The notes beneath the pieces are model-generated. The model was not told where the DNA came from, ran no database searches, and saw only the letters and a list, made by a program, of their open reading frames with translations. Of a DNA stretch of 64,000 bases, positions 49,558-58,735 are shown one piece after another. This DNA comes from Priestia endophytica DSM 13796. GTDB taxonomy: Bacteria; Bacillota; Bacilli; Bacillales; Bacillaceae_H. The stretch spans positions 372,001 through 436,000 of the forward strand of contig NZ_FOXX01000002.1 of assembly GCF_900115845.1 (NCBI RefSeq), written 5' to 3'. The number at the start of each line of letters is the position of its first letter. The first letter of the stretch is position 1. Both the position numbers and the translations under genes were made by a program.

Positions 49558-49998
49558 ATGAAAAAATTTCAGTATTTGCAAAGCTATGTTCATAATAAAC
49601 CTTTAACATCTTTTCCTGCCGCTCTTCACGTTTTCTTTCCTGCTTCTTCTCAAGAAATCAAACAATGTGAGCAGTATTTTACGGGAGGGTTACCAAAAGA
49701 GCTTGCCGTTTTTTATAAAGAAGTAGGGTTTGGATTTGTGTATCCTGAAGCGTCCCAGCGGTTGTTTAATCGGATTATTAGTCCTTCAGAATTAATGGAG
49801 CTATCTTCTAGAGAAGCTACAATGCTACCATTTTTAGAAGTGAAAGAAGATATTTATATGTTCATAGATCATACAGGCTCTATTTATTGGCAACATGAAC
49901 GAGTTGCAACAGATATTAAAGATTTGTTGGCTAAAATGGAGCAGAGGTTAACATTTTTCTTAAGAGGTTCATCTTTCACATTATCTTTACTTGCTTAG
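49558..49998 (+). CDS. SMI1/KNR4 (SUKH) family protein, probable immunity protein
   Basis: 146 residues. ATG after AAAGGAAGAAAAA. ASSQEIKQCEQYFTGGLPKE, LAVFYKEVGFGFVYP, FNRIISPSELMEL and IYWQHERVATDIKDLL follow the SUKH pattern: an N-terminal helix, a G-rich turn and a later strand pair. SUKH proteins commonly neutralise nuclease toxins encoded just upstream, which fits the neighbour 83 nt before. Confidence 0.72.
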   Translation: MKKFQYLQSYVHNKPLTSFPAALHVFFPASSQEIKQCEQYFTGGLPKELAVFYKEVGFGFVYPEASQRLFNRIISPSELMELSSREATMLPFLEVKEDIYMFIDHTGSIYWQHERVATDIKDLLAKMEQRLTFFLRGSSFTLSLLA

Positions 49999-50066
49999 AA
50001 TTCAGAAAATTGAAACTTATAGCCTTTCTTTTCGTATAACTATAATAAGGAAAAGGAGGGGAAAAG

Positions 50067-50285
50067 ATGAACATTTTGATAATAGGAGCCATTATTTTAT
50101 TATTTACTGTAGGTATTATTACTTTTCTTGTAAATATGGCTAATGATGAAAAGATAAAAGAGAGAAAGAAAAGAAGCCAAGTGTCAGGTGATGCTGGCCA
50201 TACGAGCGGTTTTAGCTTTTTTGCAAGTGATTCAAATTCGTGTGATAGTGGCGGAAGTGATGGCGGTGGAGGAGGATGTGATTAA
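50067..50285 (+). CDS. Small membrane protein with Ser/Gly/Cys-rich tail
   Basis: 72 residues. ATG after AAAAGGAGGGGAAAAG. One N-terminal helix (ILIIGAIILLFTVGIITFLV), a basic stretch (KIKERKKRS) and a tail ending SGGSDGGGGGCD with two Cys. Such tails occur in small proteins of unknown function near spore or envelope genes. Strong palindromic terminator follows. Confidence 0.65.
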   Translation: MNILIIGAIILLFTVGIITFLVNMANDEKIKERKKRSQVSGDAGHTSGFSFFASDSNSCDSGGSDGGGGGCD

Positions 50286-50291
50286 AGATTT

Positions 50292-50326
50292 AAAAAAGGT
50301 GGATGCATATGCATCCACCTTTTTTA
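50292..50326. terminator. Bidirectional terminator
   Basis: AAAAAAGGTGGATGCAT / ATGCATCCACCTTTTTT, perfect palindrome. Serves the small gene and the converging ABC permease gene. Confidence 0.9.
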
Positions 50327-50330
50327 GATA

Positions 50331-51248
50331 TTAACCGTTTGTGATGTCCCGTTTTGAGAAGACAAAATAGGCAGCAAATAAAAAGACGGCAATGTGAACA
50401 ATTTGGACAATAAACGTAAATGATACGTCTTCAGCTCCAACAAGGGAAGTATTCGCAAAGAATAAATATTTTGCCCAGTCAAATTTTGACTGAAGGAAGT
50501 AATCAATTGCGTTACTTGAGAGCATAAGGAAAATGGAAATTCCAACTGCAATGGCGTTCGCTTTAAACACAGTCGCGAGCGCAAATGCTAAAATAGCGAC
50601 AAGTAAGATGTCTATAATTCCATAAAGATAAGACAAAAAGAAATCTCCATCAATAGAAACTTCTTTAATTCCACTTGCAGAACTCATATCAAAAATTGTA
50701 GCGCTTGTTTCAAATCCAAACAAGATGATTCCGATAAGGAAACAAGAAGCAAGCAATACAGCAAGAAAGACAAGAGAAGTTAAGAAAATAGCAATAAGTT
50801 TTGATGTTAAAATCTTATAGCGTTTAAACGGACGAATCATAAGAAGTTTAATACTGCCAAAAGAAAATTCACTTGAAATCGTTGTTGCTGCGATTACAAC
50901 CATAAATAGAGCAACAAAGGAAATTAAAAAGGTAGATTCATTTAAAAATTGAGGAAGTGTATATCCATAAGGATTAATATTTTTATCAAGTGCAAGCTGA
51001 TTTTTCGCAATATTTTCTTGAGCAAACTGCTTCTCACTATCTGACACTTTCGAGTCATTTAGCGTTTTTTGATCATCTTTTATTTCATCTTGCACCGTCT
51101 GCTTCCAGTCATCTCCTGCAAGGAAGTTAGTTGTTTGCTGACTAATGATGCCAATTCCAATTGCTGCAACTACGGTTAAAATCAGCATTACGAGCGTTCC
51201 GCGACGTCTAAAGATTTTCATCCATTCATTTTGTACTAAACTCATCAT
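50331..51248 (-). CDS. ABC-2 type permease
   Basis: 305 residues. The start overlaps the ATPase stop; AGGAGG lies within the ATPase end. N-terminal span, a ~70-residue extracellular loop rich in Asp/Lys/Gln (QDEIKDDQKTLNDSKVSD), then five spans, as in the ABC-2 (bacitracin/lantibiotic BcrB-like) family. With the ATPase it forms an exporter. Substrate unknown; antimicrobial-peptide self-protection or envelope lipids are usual for the class. Confidence 0.85.
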   Translation of the reverse strand: MMSLVQNEWMKIFRRRGTLVMLILTVVAAIGIGIISQQTTNFLAGDDWKQTVQDEIKDDQKTLNDSKVSDSEKQFAQENIAKNQLALDKNINPYGYTLPQFLNESTFLISFVALFMVVIAATTISSEFSFGSIKLLMIRPFKRYKILTSKLIAIFLTSLVFLAVLLASCFLIGIILFGFETSATIFDMSSASGIKEVSIDGDFFLSYLYGIIDILLVAILAFALATVFKANAIAVGISIFLMLSSNAIDYFLQSKFDWAKYLFFANTSLVGAEDVSFTFIVQIVHIAVFLFAAYFVFSKRDITNG

Positions 51249-52156
51249 TTTTGGTCGCCTCCTGTCATTTCAAAGAATGAATCTTCAAGTGTTTTGCGGA
51301 CAGGATTAAAGCGATAAAGCGTAAATCCATTGTCAAAAAGTTCTTTCATGAGAGGAGAAGCTTCAAGCTTTGTAATTGAAACTTGGACAAGATCTTCTTT
51401 TTGCTCCGCTTTTAGTCCTTTTTCCGTTAAGAAAGCGACAACGTTTTCTGCTTGATCACACTGCAATTCATAAATAGAAGAAGTATCATCAGTACTGTTT
51501 TGATTCACATCTTGTACGCGAACAAGCTTTCCTTTACTAATAACAACAATACGATCACACATTTGTTCAATCTCAGCAAGTAAATGTGAAGAAACTAACA
51601 CAGATAATCCTCTTTCATGAGAAAGCTTCTTTAAAAGAAGACGGAACTCACGAATACCAGCAGGATCAAGGCCATTTGTTGGCTCGTCCAAAATTAAAAA
51701 CTTAGGATTATGTAGGAGAGCTTGAGCTAAACCTAGTCGCTGACGCATGCCAAGTGAATATGTTTTCACCTTTTTATCAAGGTAAGAATCAATTTCTAGC
51801 CACTCTGCAACTTCTTTCATTCGTTCCTTTGTAACATTTTTATGCATACGAGCGAAGTGGAGAAGGTTCTGACGTCCTGTTAGATAAGGATAGAACTCCG
51901 GATTCTCAACAATTGCTCCAACTCCCTCAAGCGTTTTTTCAAACTCCTGTTTGATGCTGTGGCCGTTAATTAAAACATCCCCGCTATTCATTGAAATAAG
52001 GCCAACCATCATCCTGATCGTTGTTGTTTTACCTGCGCCGTTTGGGCCAACAAGTCCAATAATCTCGCCTTTTCGAATTGAAAAAGAAAGATTATCAATA
52101 ATGGTGTTTTTACCAATTACTTTCTGAAGTTCACGAACTTCAACCATGTTTTCCAT
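51245..52156 (-). CDS. ABC transporter ATP-binding protein (BcrA-like)
   Basis: 303 residues from ATG (start base 52156), after CAAAGGAGGAAATAG. Walker A GPNGAGKTTTIR, signature YSLGMRQRLGLAQAL, Walker B FLILDEPTNGLDP, then a ~80-residue C-terminal extension typical of BcrA/CcmA-like ATPases. Cotranscribed with the permease, which overlaps it by 4 nt. Confidence 0.92.
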   Translation of the reverse strand: MENMVEVRELQKVIGKNTIIDNLSFSIRKGEIIGLVGPNGAGKTTTIRMMVGLISMNSGDVLINGHSIKQEFEKTLEGVGAIVENPEFYPYLTGRQNLLHFARMHKNVTKERMKEVAEWLEIDSYLDKKVKTYSLGMRQRLGLAQALLHNPKFLILDEPTNGLDPAGIREFRLLLKKLSHERGLSVLVSSHLLAEIEQMCDRIVVISKGKLVRVQDVNQNSTDDTSSIYELQCDQAENVVAFLTEKGLKAEQKEDLVQVSITKLEASPLMKELFDNGFTLYRFNPVRKTLEDSFFEMTGGDQK

Positions 52157-52344
52157 TCTATTTCCTCCTTTGATAGATTGTGAGTTTCTTTCACAATATA
52201 GTAGTACGGAGCAGGAAGAAGTTGGTTTCATTAAAAGTCCATTTTTAAATAAATTATTTACTTTCTTTTGAAAATACATTATCCTTAGTGAGGATAAATC
52301 GTAATCATTACGCATTATAAGGTGCCATGAAGAAAATTAAAGGG

Positions 52345-52538
52345 GTATTTTTATCTTTAACTGCTTTTTCTATCTTAGAATTTTTAAAAGAATTATATGG
52401 AAACCCTTATTTGTTTCTTTCGCATGATCTAACTTCTGTGTAAGGGGGGGGAGCGACAAAATTATAGTCATGAAAGAAGGAGCTATTGTTGATACATGTA
52501 AGCCAGAACATTTGCTTTTTAAAAGAGTAAGGAAGTGA
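52345..52538 (+). pseudogene. Decayed peptide/nickel-type ABC ATPase, C-terminal remnant
   Basis: Two frames read as one protein: ILEFLKELYGNPYLFLSHDL followed by TSV and a stop, then after the run of eight G (52443-52450) SDKIIVMKEGAIVDTCKPEH and LLFKRVRK to TGA. These are the H-loop and end of an OppD/OppF/NikE-type ATPase. Walker motifs are gone and the join has a frameshift and a small deletion. No transporter remnants are nearby. It lies directly before the MATE gene. Confidence 0.72.
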
Positions 52539-52542
52539 AAAT

Positions 52543-53859
52543 ATGAGACATAAAGAATATCTTAGCCTGGCCATTCCGCTTATGCTGTCAACAATGACAA
52601 CTCCCATTCTCGGCGCTGTTGACACAGCAATTGTTGGACACGTAAGCGGAGCTACATATATTGGAGCGGTTGCCATTGGTAGTTTAATTTTTAGCACGAT
52701 TTATTGGCTGTTTGGGTTTTTAAGAGTAAGCACGTCGGGATTTTCAGCCCAAGCAGTAGGGAAGGGAGCAAAGGAAGAACTTCTTCATGCTTTAACGCGG
52801 CCGATGTTTCTTGCTCTACTTGTTGGCGTTTCTTTTCTTTTATTGCAGTGGCCGATCGGCAAGATAGCATTAATGGTTATCAAACCAAGTCAGGAAGTGC
52901 AGGAACTTGCATTAAACTATTTTTATATCCGCATATGGGGAGCGCCATTTGCGCTTATAACATATGTCATATTAGGCTTTTTAATTGGCACTGGACGGGT
53001 AAAAGTGTCTCTTTTTCTGCAGATTGGAATGAACGTTGTGAATATCGTTCTCGACTTCTTATTTGTCCAAGGATTCGGTTGGGCGGTCAAGGGCGTTGCT
53101 TTTGCAACCCTAATTGCTGAAGTTTCGGGAGCCGTTGTGGGAATGATCATCATTGCTCAAACATTTAACCTTTCTTTAAAAAAATGGTCATTTGTGAGCA
53201 CTGCTGATTTTTCCTCTTTTAAAAAAATGCTTGAAGTCAACCGTGATCTTTTTATTAGAACGTTTTGTTTAATTGTTATGTACAATATGTTTACAGCAAA
53301 AGGAGCGGATTTTGGTACGGAAATACTAGCAGCAAACGCCATTCTTCTTCAAATTCAATTTATTATGGCTTATTGCTTAGATGGTTTTGCTAATGCTACA
53401 AGTATTGTTGTAGGAAGAGCTGTTGGAAGTAATAACGAATCTCTGTATAACAAAGGTCTTTCGCTTACAATGTATTGGGGACTCATTGTTGTTTGTTTCT
53501 TAAGTTTGTGCTACCTCTTTATGGACAGTGCTTTGTTCTCGTTATTTACAAACGACATGAGCACAATTGAAGCTGCTAAAGAGTATAGTTTTTGGCTCAC
53601 TCTATTTCCTTTTGCTACAGGTGCTGGTTTGCTTTTTTACGGTGTTTTCACAGGAGCAACAAGAGCAAAACCAATTCGAGATTCTACTATTTTTGCACTC
53701 TTTTTCTTTTTAGTCTCGTATTTCTTGCTTCCCCCGTTTTATGGAAATCATGGGTTGTGGATTGCCTTTTTAGTATTTAACGCTGGTCGTTCTTTATTTT
53801 TGGTTGCTTCTTTGCCAAAACTGAAAAAACAGGTACTGACCAAGGGAATGCCTGTTTAA
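52543..53859 (+). CDS. MATE-family efflux transporter
   Basis: 438 residues. ATG after AGTAAGGAAGTGAAAAT. Twelve membrane spans in two homologous halves, starting LAIPLMLSTMTTPILGAVDT, with GFLIGTGRVKVSLFLQI and NRDLFIRTFCLIVMYN, in the DinF-like branch of MATE. It exports organic cations or drugs using Na+ or H+. Substrate not predictable. The upstream region is the ATPase remnant, which may have donated the promoter context. Confidence 0.9.
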   Translation: MRHKEYLSLAIPLMLSTMTTPILGAVDTAIVGHVSGATYIGAVAIGSLIFSTIYWLFGFLRVSTSGFSAQAVGKGAKEELLHALTRPMFLALLVGVSFLLLQWPIGKIALMVIKPSQEVQELALNYFYIRIWGAPFALITYVILGFLIGTGRVKVSLFLQIGMNVVNIVLDFLFVQGFGWAVKGVAFATLIAEVSGAVVGMIIIAQTFNLSLKKWSFVSTADFSSFKKMLEVNRDLFIRTFCLIVMYNMFTAKGADFGTEILAANAILLQIQFIMAYCLDGFANATSIVVGRAVGSNNESLYNKGLSLTMYWGLIVVCFLSLCYLFMDSALFSLFTNDMSTIEAAKEYSFWLTLFPFATGAGLLFYGVFTGATRAKPIRDSTIFALFFFLVSYFLLPPFYGNHGLWIAFLVFNAGRSLFLVASLPKLKKQVLTKGMPV

Positions 53860-53949
53860 ATATATTTGCTCTATTTTAGTAGAGTTTCAGATGTTATTGT
53901 TTTATATTTCCTAGTTGAAAAGTGTAAGATAGGGGTGGGAGGCGATAGT

Positions 53950-54435
53950 ATGGAAAAAGGTTTAATAAATCAATTTCAATTTTTACGTTCAGGGACAATT
54001 CGTTTACTAGAGACAACGTCAGAGGAAAAGGCTGATGTTATTCCAGAAGGATTCAGCAACTCTATCCACTGGAACTTAGGACATATTGCCGTTATTCAAG
54101 AACGCGTGCTATATGGATTAGGATTACGACAAAAACCAGAGCTTTCAGAAGAGTTTATTTCTCATTTTGATATGGGAACAGATCCAAAAAAAGACGGATG
54201 GGAAAAAACAGCTCCATCACTAGAAGAAGTTAAGAAAGAATTAACTCGTCAGCTTGAACAATTTCCTCAAACATTTGCAGGGAAATTTGATAATGAGCTT
54301 GTTGAACCATTCAAACTTAGAAGCGTGGAAATGAAAACAATTGGAGAGCTTTTTTCTTTCAGCCTTTGGCACGAAACTCTTCATGATGGTGTAATTAAAG
54401 GATTGAATTATGCTTTAAAAGGGCAAAGTAAATAA
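53950..54435 (+). CDS. DinB/YfiT-family putative metal-dependent hydrolase
   Basis: 161 residues from ATG 53950 after GGTGGGAGGCGATAGT. Four-helix DinB fold with His ligands in HWNLGHIAVIQE and LWHETLHDGVIKGL. The family includes thiol-S-transferases (BstA-like) and stress-induced proteins of unknown reaction. Monocistronic with terminator. Confidence 0.82.
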   Translation: MEKGLINQFQFLRSGTIRLLETTSEEKADVIPEGFSNSIHWNLGHIAVIQERVLYGLGLRQKPELSEEFISHFDMGTDPKKDGWEKTAPSLEEVKKELTRQLEQFPQTFAGKFDNELVEPFKLRSVEMKTIGELFSFSLWHETLHDGVIKGLNYALKGQSK

Positions 54436-54439
54436 GGAG

Positions 54440-54466
54440 AAGGCCGTTCATCGGACGGCCTTTTTC
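54440..54466 (+). terminator. Terminator of the DinB-family gene
   Basis: AAGGCCGT / ACGGCCTT stem with T-tail. Confidence 0.85.
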
Positions 54467-54559
54467 TTATTTAAAAGAAAATAAATATAAAGCAGTACAC
54501 AATAGGTGTGAAATCTATGTTAAGATTAGGAAAAATCGCTGTTATGAGGAAGGATTGTT

Positions 54560-55015
54560 ATGGAAAGATACGTTGAGCAGATGAGAAAGAAAATAGGGGC
54601 GTCTTCTCTTTTTGTCCCAAGTGCCATGATTCTCGTTGTGAATGAGGAAAATAAAGTACTTTTATTACATAGGAAAGATACAGAAACATGGGGATTGCCG
54701 AGTGGAGCTATGGAGCTTGGAGAAACATTTGAAGAAGCAGCTGCAAGACAGCTCAAAGAAGAAACAGGGTTAACAGCTCATAAACTTCAATTTATGGATA
54801 TTCTTTCAGGGGAAGACTACTATTTTAAATATCCTAACGGTGATGAAGTGTATAATATCATTTCCGTTTTTTTAGCTATTGACCCATACGGAAGCTTGCA
54901 GTGTAACTTTAAGGAAGCAAAGAAACTTTCTTTCTTTTCTCAAGAAAATTTACCGCCGCTTGAGAAGAGAACGAGTAAAGTGTTGCTAAAAGTAGGTGCA
55001 ACAATACTAGAATAA
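54560..55015 (+). CDS. Nudix hydrolase
   Basis: 151 residues. ATG after GAGGAAGGATTGTT. Nudix box GAMELGETFEEAAARQLKEE from residue ~56; the usual RExxEE reads RQLKEE, so the first catalytic-type Glu is Gln while the two metal-binding Glu remain. It hydrolyses a nucleoside diphosphate linked to another group. Substrate unknown and activity may be altered. 85 nt before a second Nudix gene. Confidence 0.85.
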   Translation: MERYVEQMRKKIGASSLFVPSAMILVVNEENKVLLLHRKDTETWGLPSGAMELGETFEEAAARQLKEETGLTAHKLQFMDILSGEDYYFKYPNGDEVYNIISVFLAIDPYGSLQCNFKEAKKLSFFSQENLPPLEKRTSKVLLKVGATILE

Positions 55016-55099
55016 ATAGAGAAACATGCCTTTTTATCTTTGCATACTATAAAAGACGAGCGTCTTTTTGCTCGAAAACTAGGTAAAGGGTGAGAGACT

Positions 55100-55717
55100 G
55101 TGAGTGAAAACTGGTTAGCATGGGTACAACAAATGCAGGGAATTGCGCAAGCGGGATTAGCATACTCAAAAGATAAGTATGATATTGAACGTTTCGAACA
55201 ACTTAGAGAACTAAGCAAAGAAATTCTGCTTCAGTATACAAAAGTAGATGCTAATATGTTAGACACCCTATTGGAGGGGGAAGTAGGATATCCAACTCCA
55301 AAAGTGGCGGTAAGAGCAGTTGTGTTTCAGGAAAATAAAATCTTAATGGTGCAAGAAGAACAAGATGGGCTATGGTCTCTTCCTGGAGGATGGGCAGACA
55401 TTGGATTAAGCCCGCGTGAAGTTGTTGTAAAAGAAGTGAAAGAAGAAGCAGGAATTGAGGTGGAGCCTGTACGTCTTCTTGCCGTTTTTGATCAGCATCA
55501 CCATGATCACCCACCATCATTTTTCCATATTTACAATCTCTATCTTCTTTGTGAAGTAAAAGGCGGAGAGCTTAAAGCAGGGATGGAAACACTTGATGTT
55601 CAATATTGTGAGCAAGAAAATTTGCCACCGCTTTCTGTCAAACGTGTGACAAAGGCCCAAATTGACACCTTTTTCCGCTTTCTTGAAAATCCTAATATGG
55701 AGACGATTATAGATTAA
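55100..55717 (+). CDS. Nudix hydrolase with N-terminal Nudix_N domain (YjhB-like)
   Basis: 205 residues, GTG start after AAAGGGTGAGAGACT. N-terminal helical domain (~1-60; WLAWVQQMQGIAQAGLAYSK, YDIERFEQLRELS), then a Nudix fold with GGWADIGLSPREVVVKEVKE and EEAG from ~94. This two-part form matches B. subtilis YjhB-type proteins, predicted ADP-ribose or nucleotide-sugar hydrolases. Different subfamily from its neighbour. Confidence 0.86.
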   Translation: MSENWLAWVQQMQGIAQAGLAYSKDKYDIERFEQLRELSKEILLQYTKVDANMLDTLLEGEVGYPTPKVAVRAVVFQENKILMVQEEQDGLWSLPGGWADIGLSPREVVVKEVKEEAGIEVEPVRLLAVFDQHHHDHPPSFFHIYNLYLLCEVKGGELKAGMETLDVQYCEQENLPPLSVKRVTKAQIDTFFRFLENPNMETIID

Positions 55718-55752
55718 AAAAGAGACAAAGCCTAGCTTTGTCTCTTTTTTTT
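55716..55752. terminator. Bidirectional terminator
   Basis: AAAAAAGAGACAAAGC / GCTTTGTCTCTTTTTT around CTA. Serves the Nudix gene and cls. Confidence 0.9.
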
Positions 55753-57220
55753 ATAAGATAGGTGATAATAAGCGAGAAATCGATTCTTTAAAGCGGATAT
55801 AGTAGGAGCGCTGATCATAAATCTCACGAGTCAGTTTCTTTGACTTTAGCATGTCATCTTCAAAGATTGCGGCAAGCTTCATAGCGGTTTTGTAATGATA
55901 AAGAAAAGCGTTTACTTCAAAGTTTAGGCGAAAGCTTCTTACATCAATATTTGCAGTACCAACTGAAGCAATCTCATCATCAATAACAATAGTTTTTGCA
56001 TGAAGAAAGCCGTTTTCATAAATATAAACGTCTGCTCCTGCTTTTAAAAGCTCTCCAATATACGAATATGTTGCCCAATATACAAAAGGGTGATCAGGTT
56101 TGTCTGGAATCATAATTTTTACTTTTACACCTGAAAGAGCCGCAATGCGAAGTGCATCAAGTAAGCTATCATCAGGAATAAAGTAAGGAGTTTGAATATA
56201 AATATAGCGTTCCGCTGATAAAATAAGTTTAATATAGCCGTTTTTTATTTGTTCCCATTGAGAATCAGGACCGCTTGAAACAATTTGAACACCAACGTCT
56301 CCTCTGGGAGAAACTGGAGGATAATAATGTCCCTTAAAAGAAATATCGTGTTTTGAAGCTTGATTCCAATCTAAAATAAAGCGGCTTTGAATATGGTGAA
56401 CAGCTTCACCTTTGACACGTAAATGCGTATCTCTCCAATATCCAAACTTTTCATTTAGTCCCAAATACTCATCTCCAACGTTGAATCCACCAATATATCC
56501 AATGCTTCCATCAATAATAACAAGCTTTCGGTGATTGCGGTAATTTAAGCGGAGGTTAACGAGTGGAAAGCGAGACGGGAAAAATGCTTCAACTTCTCCC
56601 CCTGCTGCTCGAATGCTTTTTACAAGCTTCCGACTGAGTCCTCTAGAGCCCATATCGTCGTAAAGAAGCCTTATTTTAACTCCCTCTTTCGCTTTTTTAA
56701 TAAGCAAATTCCCAAGTTTAGTCCCAAGCTCGTCTGATCTCAAAATGTAGTACAGCATATGAATATGATGTTTCGCTTTTTCAAGATCTTGAAAAAGGGA
56801 GTCAAATTTCTCCCTTCCGTCAATAAAAAGATCAACTTCATTATCTTGAGTGAAAATAGCACGATCGTTATTTAAAAGCATGGCAATTAAATGCTGGTGC
56901 TTTTTATTGATGGGATTGTGAAAATCAAACATATGTGATTGAAGAAGTTCGCGCTGATTTGCAACAATTTTCTTAATATATTCTTTACTTTTTTTATCCC
57001 AAGTAAAAATTTTTCTTTTGCTTAAATTTTGACCAAATATTAAATATAAAATAAATCCAACAATTGGGATAAACCCTAATATCATAACCCATGCCCATGT
57101 TGCTGTAATGTTGCGTCGTTCTAAAAAGACAATTGCCATTGCAAGCAAAATATTTAGAACAAGCAGCACTGTTGGGACATAAGGAGGCATGATCCCGGCA
57201 AAGAAATCGTTTACTTCCAT
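55751..57220 (-). CDS. cls: Cardiolipin synthase
   Basis: 489 residues. ATG after CTAAAGGAGCATTCT. Two N-terminal spans, then two phospholipase-D HKD motifs: NHRKLVIIDGSIGYIGG near residue 230 and LHAKTIVIDDEIASVGTAN near 410. It condenses two phosphatidylglycerols into cardiolipin at the membrane. Length and motifs fit ClsA/YwnE-type enzymes. Monocistronic. Confidence 0.94.
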   Translation of the reverse strand: MEVNDFFAGIMPPYVPTVLLVLNILLAMAIVFLERRNITATWAWVMILGFIPIVGFILYLIFGQNLSKRKIFTWDKKSKEYIKKIVANQRELLQSHMFDFHNPINKKHQHLIAMLLNNDRAIFTQDNEVDLFIDGREKFDSLFQDLEKAKHHIHMLYYILRSDELGTKLGNLLIKKAKEGVKIRLLYDDMGSRGLSRKLVKSIRAAGGEVEAFFPSRFPLVNLRLNYRNHRKLVIIDGSIGYIGGFNVGDEYLGLNEKFGYWRDTHLRVKGEAVHHIQSRFILDWNQASKHDISFKGHYYPPVSPRGDVGVQIVSSGPDSQWEQIKNGYIKLILSAERYIYIQTPYFIPDDSLLDALRIAALSGVKVKIMIPDKPDHPFVYWATYSYIGELLKAGADVYIYENGFLHAKTIVIDDEIASVGTANIDVRSFRLNFEVNAFLYHYKTAMKLAAIFEDDMLKSKKLTREIYDQRSYYIRFKESISRLLSPIL

Positions 57221-57404
57221 AGAATGCTCCTTTAGTTTGCTGTTGTAGTAGGTTGAGTTGATCTTTATGTTTTTAACCGCTACTTCTGTTCAATTATAGA
57301 AAAAAAGCGTTAGAAAGAAAAGAAATAGCTATTTTAACAACGCATGAAATAAAAAATGTTTTTCGTTCATACTATAACTAAGATCAGAAAAAGAGGTGGA
57401 TAAT

Positions 57405-57977
57405 GTGAAAAAATGGGGACTTTGGATTGTCCTTGGCGTCATCGTACTGCTTGCAATCTTTTCGTTTAGTTCATATAACGGTCTTGTCACACAGGAACAA
57501 AAAGTAGATACGTCATGGGCACAGGTAGAAAATCAGTTAAAACGTCGCTCAGATTTAATTCCTAATCTAGTTGAAACTGTAAAAGGATATGCAAGTCAAG
57601 AAAAAGAAGTCATTCAATCTGTAACAGATGCTCGTGCCCAGCTTGCGGGAGCAAATACTCCAAAGGAATATGCAAACGCAGATGAGAACTTGAACGGAGC
57701 TTTGAATCGTCTTCTCGTTGTTGTTGAAAATTATCCAAACCTCAAATCAAACGAGAATTTTAGGAGTTTAATGGATACGCTTGAAGGAACAGAAAATCGT
57801 TTAGCTGTTGCTCGCCGTGATTACAACGAAAGTGTCGAAACATACAACTTAAAAGTTCGACGTTTCCCAGGAAACATTATGGCTAATATTTTTGGATTTT
57901 CAAAAAAATCGTATTATGAAGTAAGTGAGAAAGATCAAGAAAATCCTCAAGTAGACTTTGGGAGCGGAAGCAAATGA
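57405..57977 (+). CDS. LemA-family protein
   Basis: 190 residues from GTG 57405, 5 nt after AGAGGTGG. N-terminal membrane anchor (WGLWIVLGVIVLLAIFSF), then the long helical bundle with QVENQLKRRSDLIPNLVETV and YNxSVETYN motifs, typical LemA. Overlaps the TPM-domain gene (ATGA). The two families co-occur widely. Their joint role at the envelope is not settled. Confidence 0.9.
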   Translation: MKKWGLWIVLGVIVLLAIFSFSSYNGLVTQEQKVDTSWAQVENQLKRRSDLIPNLVETVKGYASQEKEVIQSVTDARAQLAGANTPKEYANADENLNGALNRLLVVVENYPNLKSNENFRSLMDTLEGTENRLAVARRDYNESVETYNLKVRRFPGNIMANIFGFSKKSYYEVSEKDQENPQVDFGSGSK

Positions 57978-58735
57978 GCCTCTCCCGTTTTTTTATGTTC
58001 CCCTGTTTTTTTACTCTATTTCTTTGCCCTTTTTCAGCAAGTGCTAACGCTCCAACACCAGTTGGCGATATTTATGTTCAAGATTTTGCAAAGCTTCTAA
58101 CAACAGAGGAAGCCAAGGAATTGAAGCAAATGGGGAGAAGTCTTCAACAAAAAACAAAAGCTCAAATTGCGGTACTAACGGTCTCTTCAACAGATGGAAT
58201 GGCAATTGAAGAGTACGGAATTGAGGCATTTAGACAGTATAAGCTAGGTGACAGGGAGCTTAACAATGGTGTTCTTCTTCTTGTTGTAAAAGGCAGTGAA
58301 CAAAGAGAAGTTCGCATTGAGGTCGGATATGGTCTTGAGGGAGCAATACCTGATTCTAAAGCAGGAGTTATTTTGGATGAATTTACCCTTCCTTATTTTA
58401 AACAAGGGAAGTATGGAAAAGGAATTGTTGAAACATACCGCGTTCTTTATGCGGAAACAGCTAAGGAATACGGAGTGGAAACAAAATGGGAAGGAAAAAC
58501 AGCCACACCAGCTGAAAAGGAAGCTTCTTCAGGACAAGAAATGAATCCGTTTGTTGCAATTATTATAGGTATTATCTTGATTATTCTTATTGTGATTGAT
58601 GTAAAGTTTTTTGGTGGCTTTCTTACAAATTTATTGCTTCAGCTTCTTTTTCTTTTTCGAGGAGGTGGAGGTGGAGGCAATATCGGCGGCGGTGGTGGAA
58701 GCGCTGGCGGTGGGGGAGCAAGCCGGAAATGGTAG
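57974..58735 (+). CDS. TPM-domain (YgcG-like) membrane protein
   Basis: 253 residues. Signal peptide (FFTLFLCPFSASANA), a TPM domain (~28-170; YVQDFAKLLTTEEAKELKQM, VRIEVGYGLEGAIPDSKAG), then a membrane helix (FVAIIIGIILIILIVIDV) and a Gly-rich end (GGGGGNIGGGGGSAGGGG). Partner of LemA by overlap. Domain is implicated in photosystem or membrane-protein maintenance in plants and cyanobacteria; bacterial role open. A loose inverted repeat, AGAGAAAC / GTTTCTCT (58748-58795), follows. Confidence 0.88.
   Translation: MSLSRFFMFPCFFTLFLCPFSASANAPTPVGDIYVQDFAKLLTTEEAKELKQMGRSLQQKTKAQIAVLTVSSTDGMAIEEYGIEAFRQYKLGDRELNNGVLLLVVKGSEQREVRIEVGYGLEGAIPDSKAGVILDEFTLPYFKQGKYGKGIVETYRVLYAETAKEYGVETKWEGKTATPAEKEASSGQEMNPFVAIIIGIILIILIVIDVKFFGGFLTNLLLQLLFLFRGGGGGGNIGGGGGSAGGGGASRKW

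Noticed and set aside
50292-50326. Long palindrome as an operator
   Set aside because: Position between two converging genes and T-runs on both sides make it a standard bidirectional terminator.
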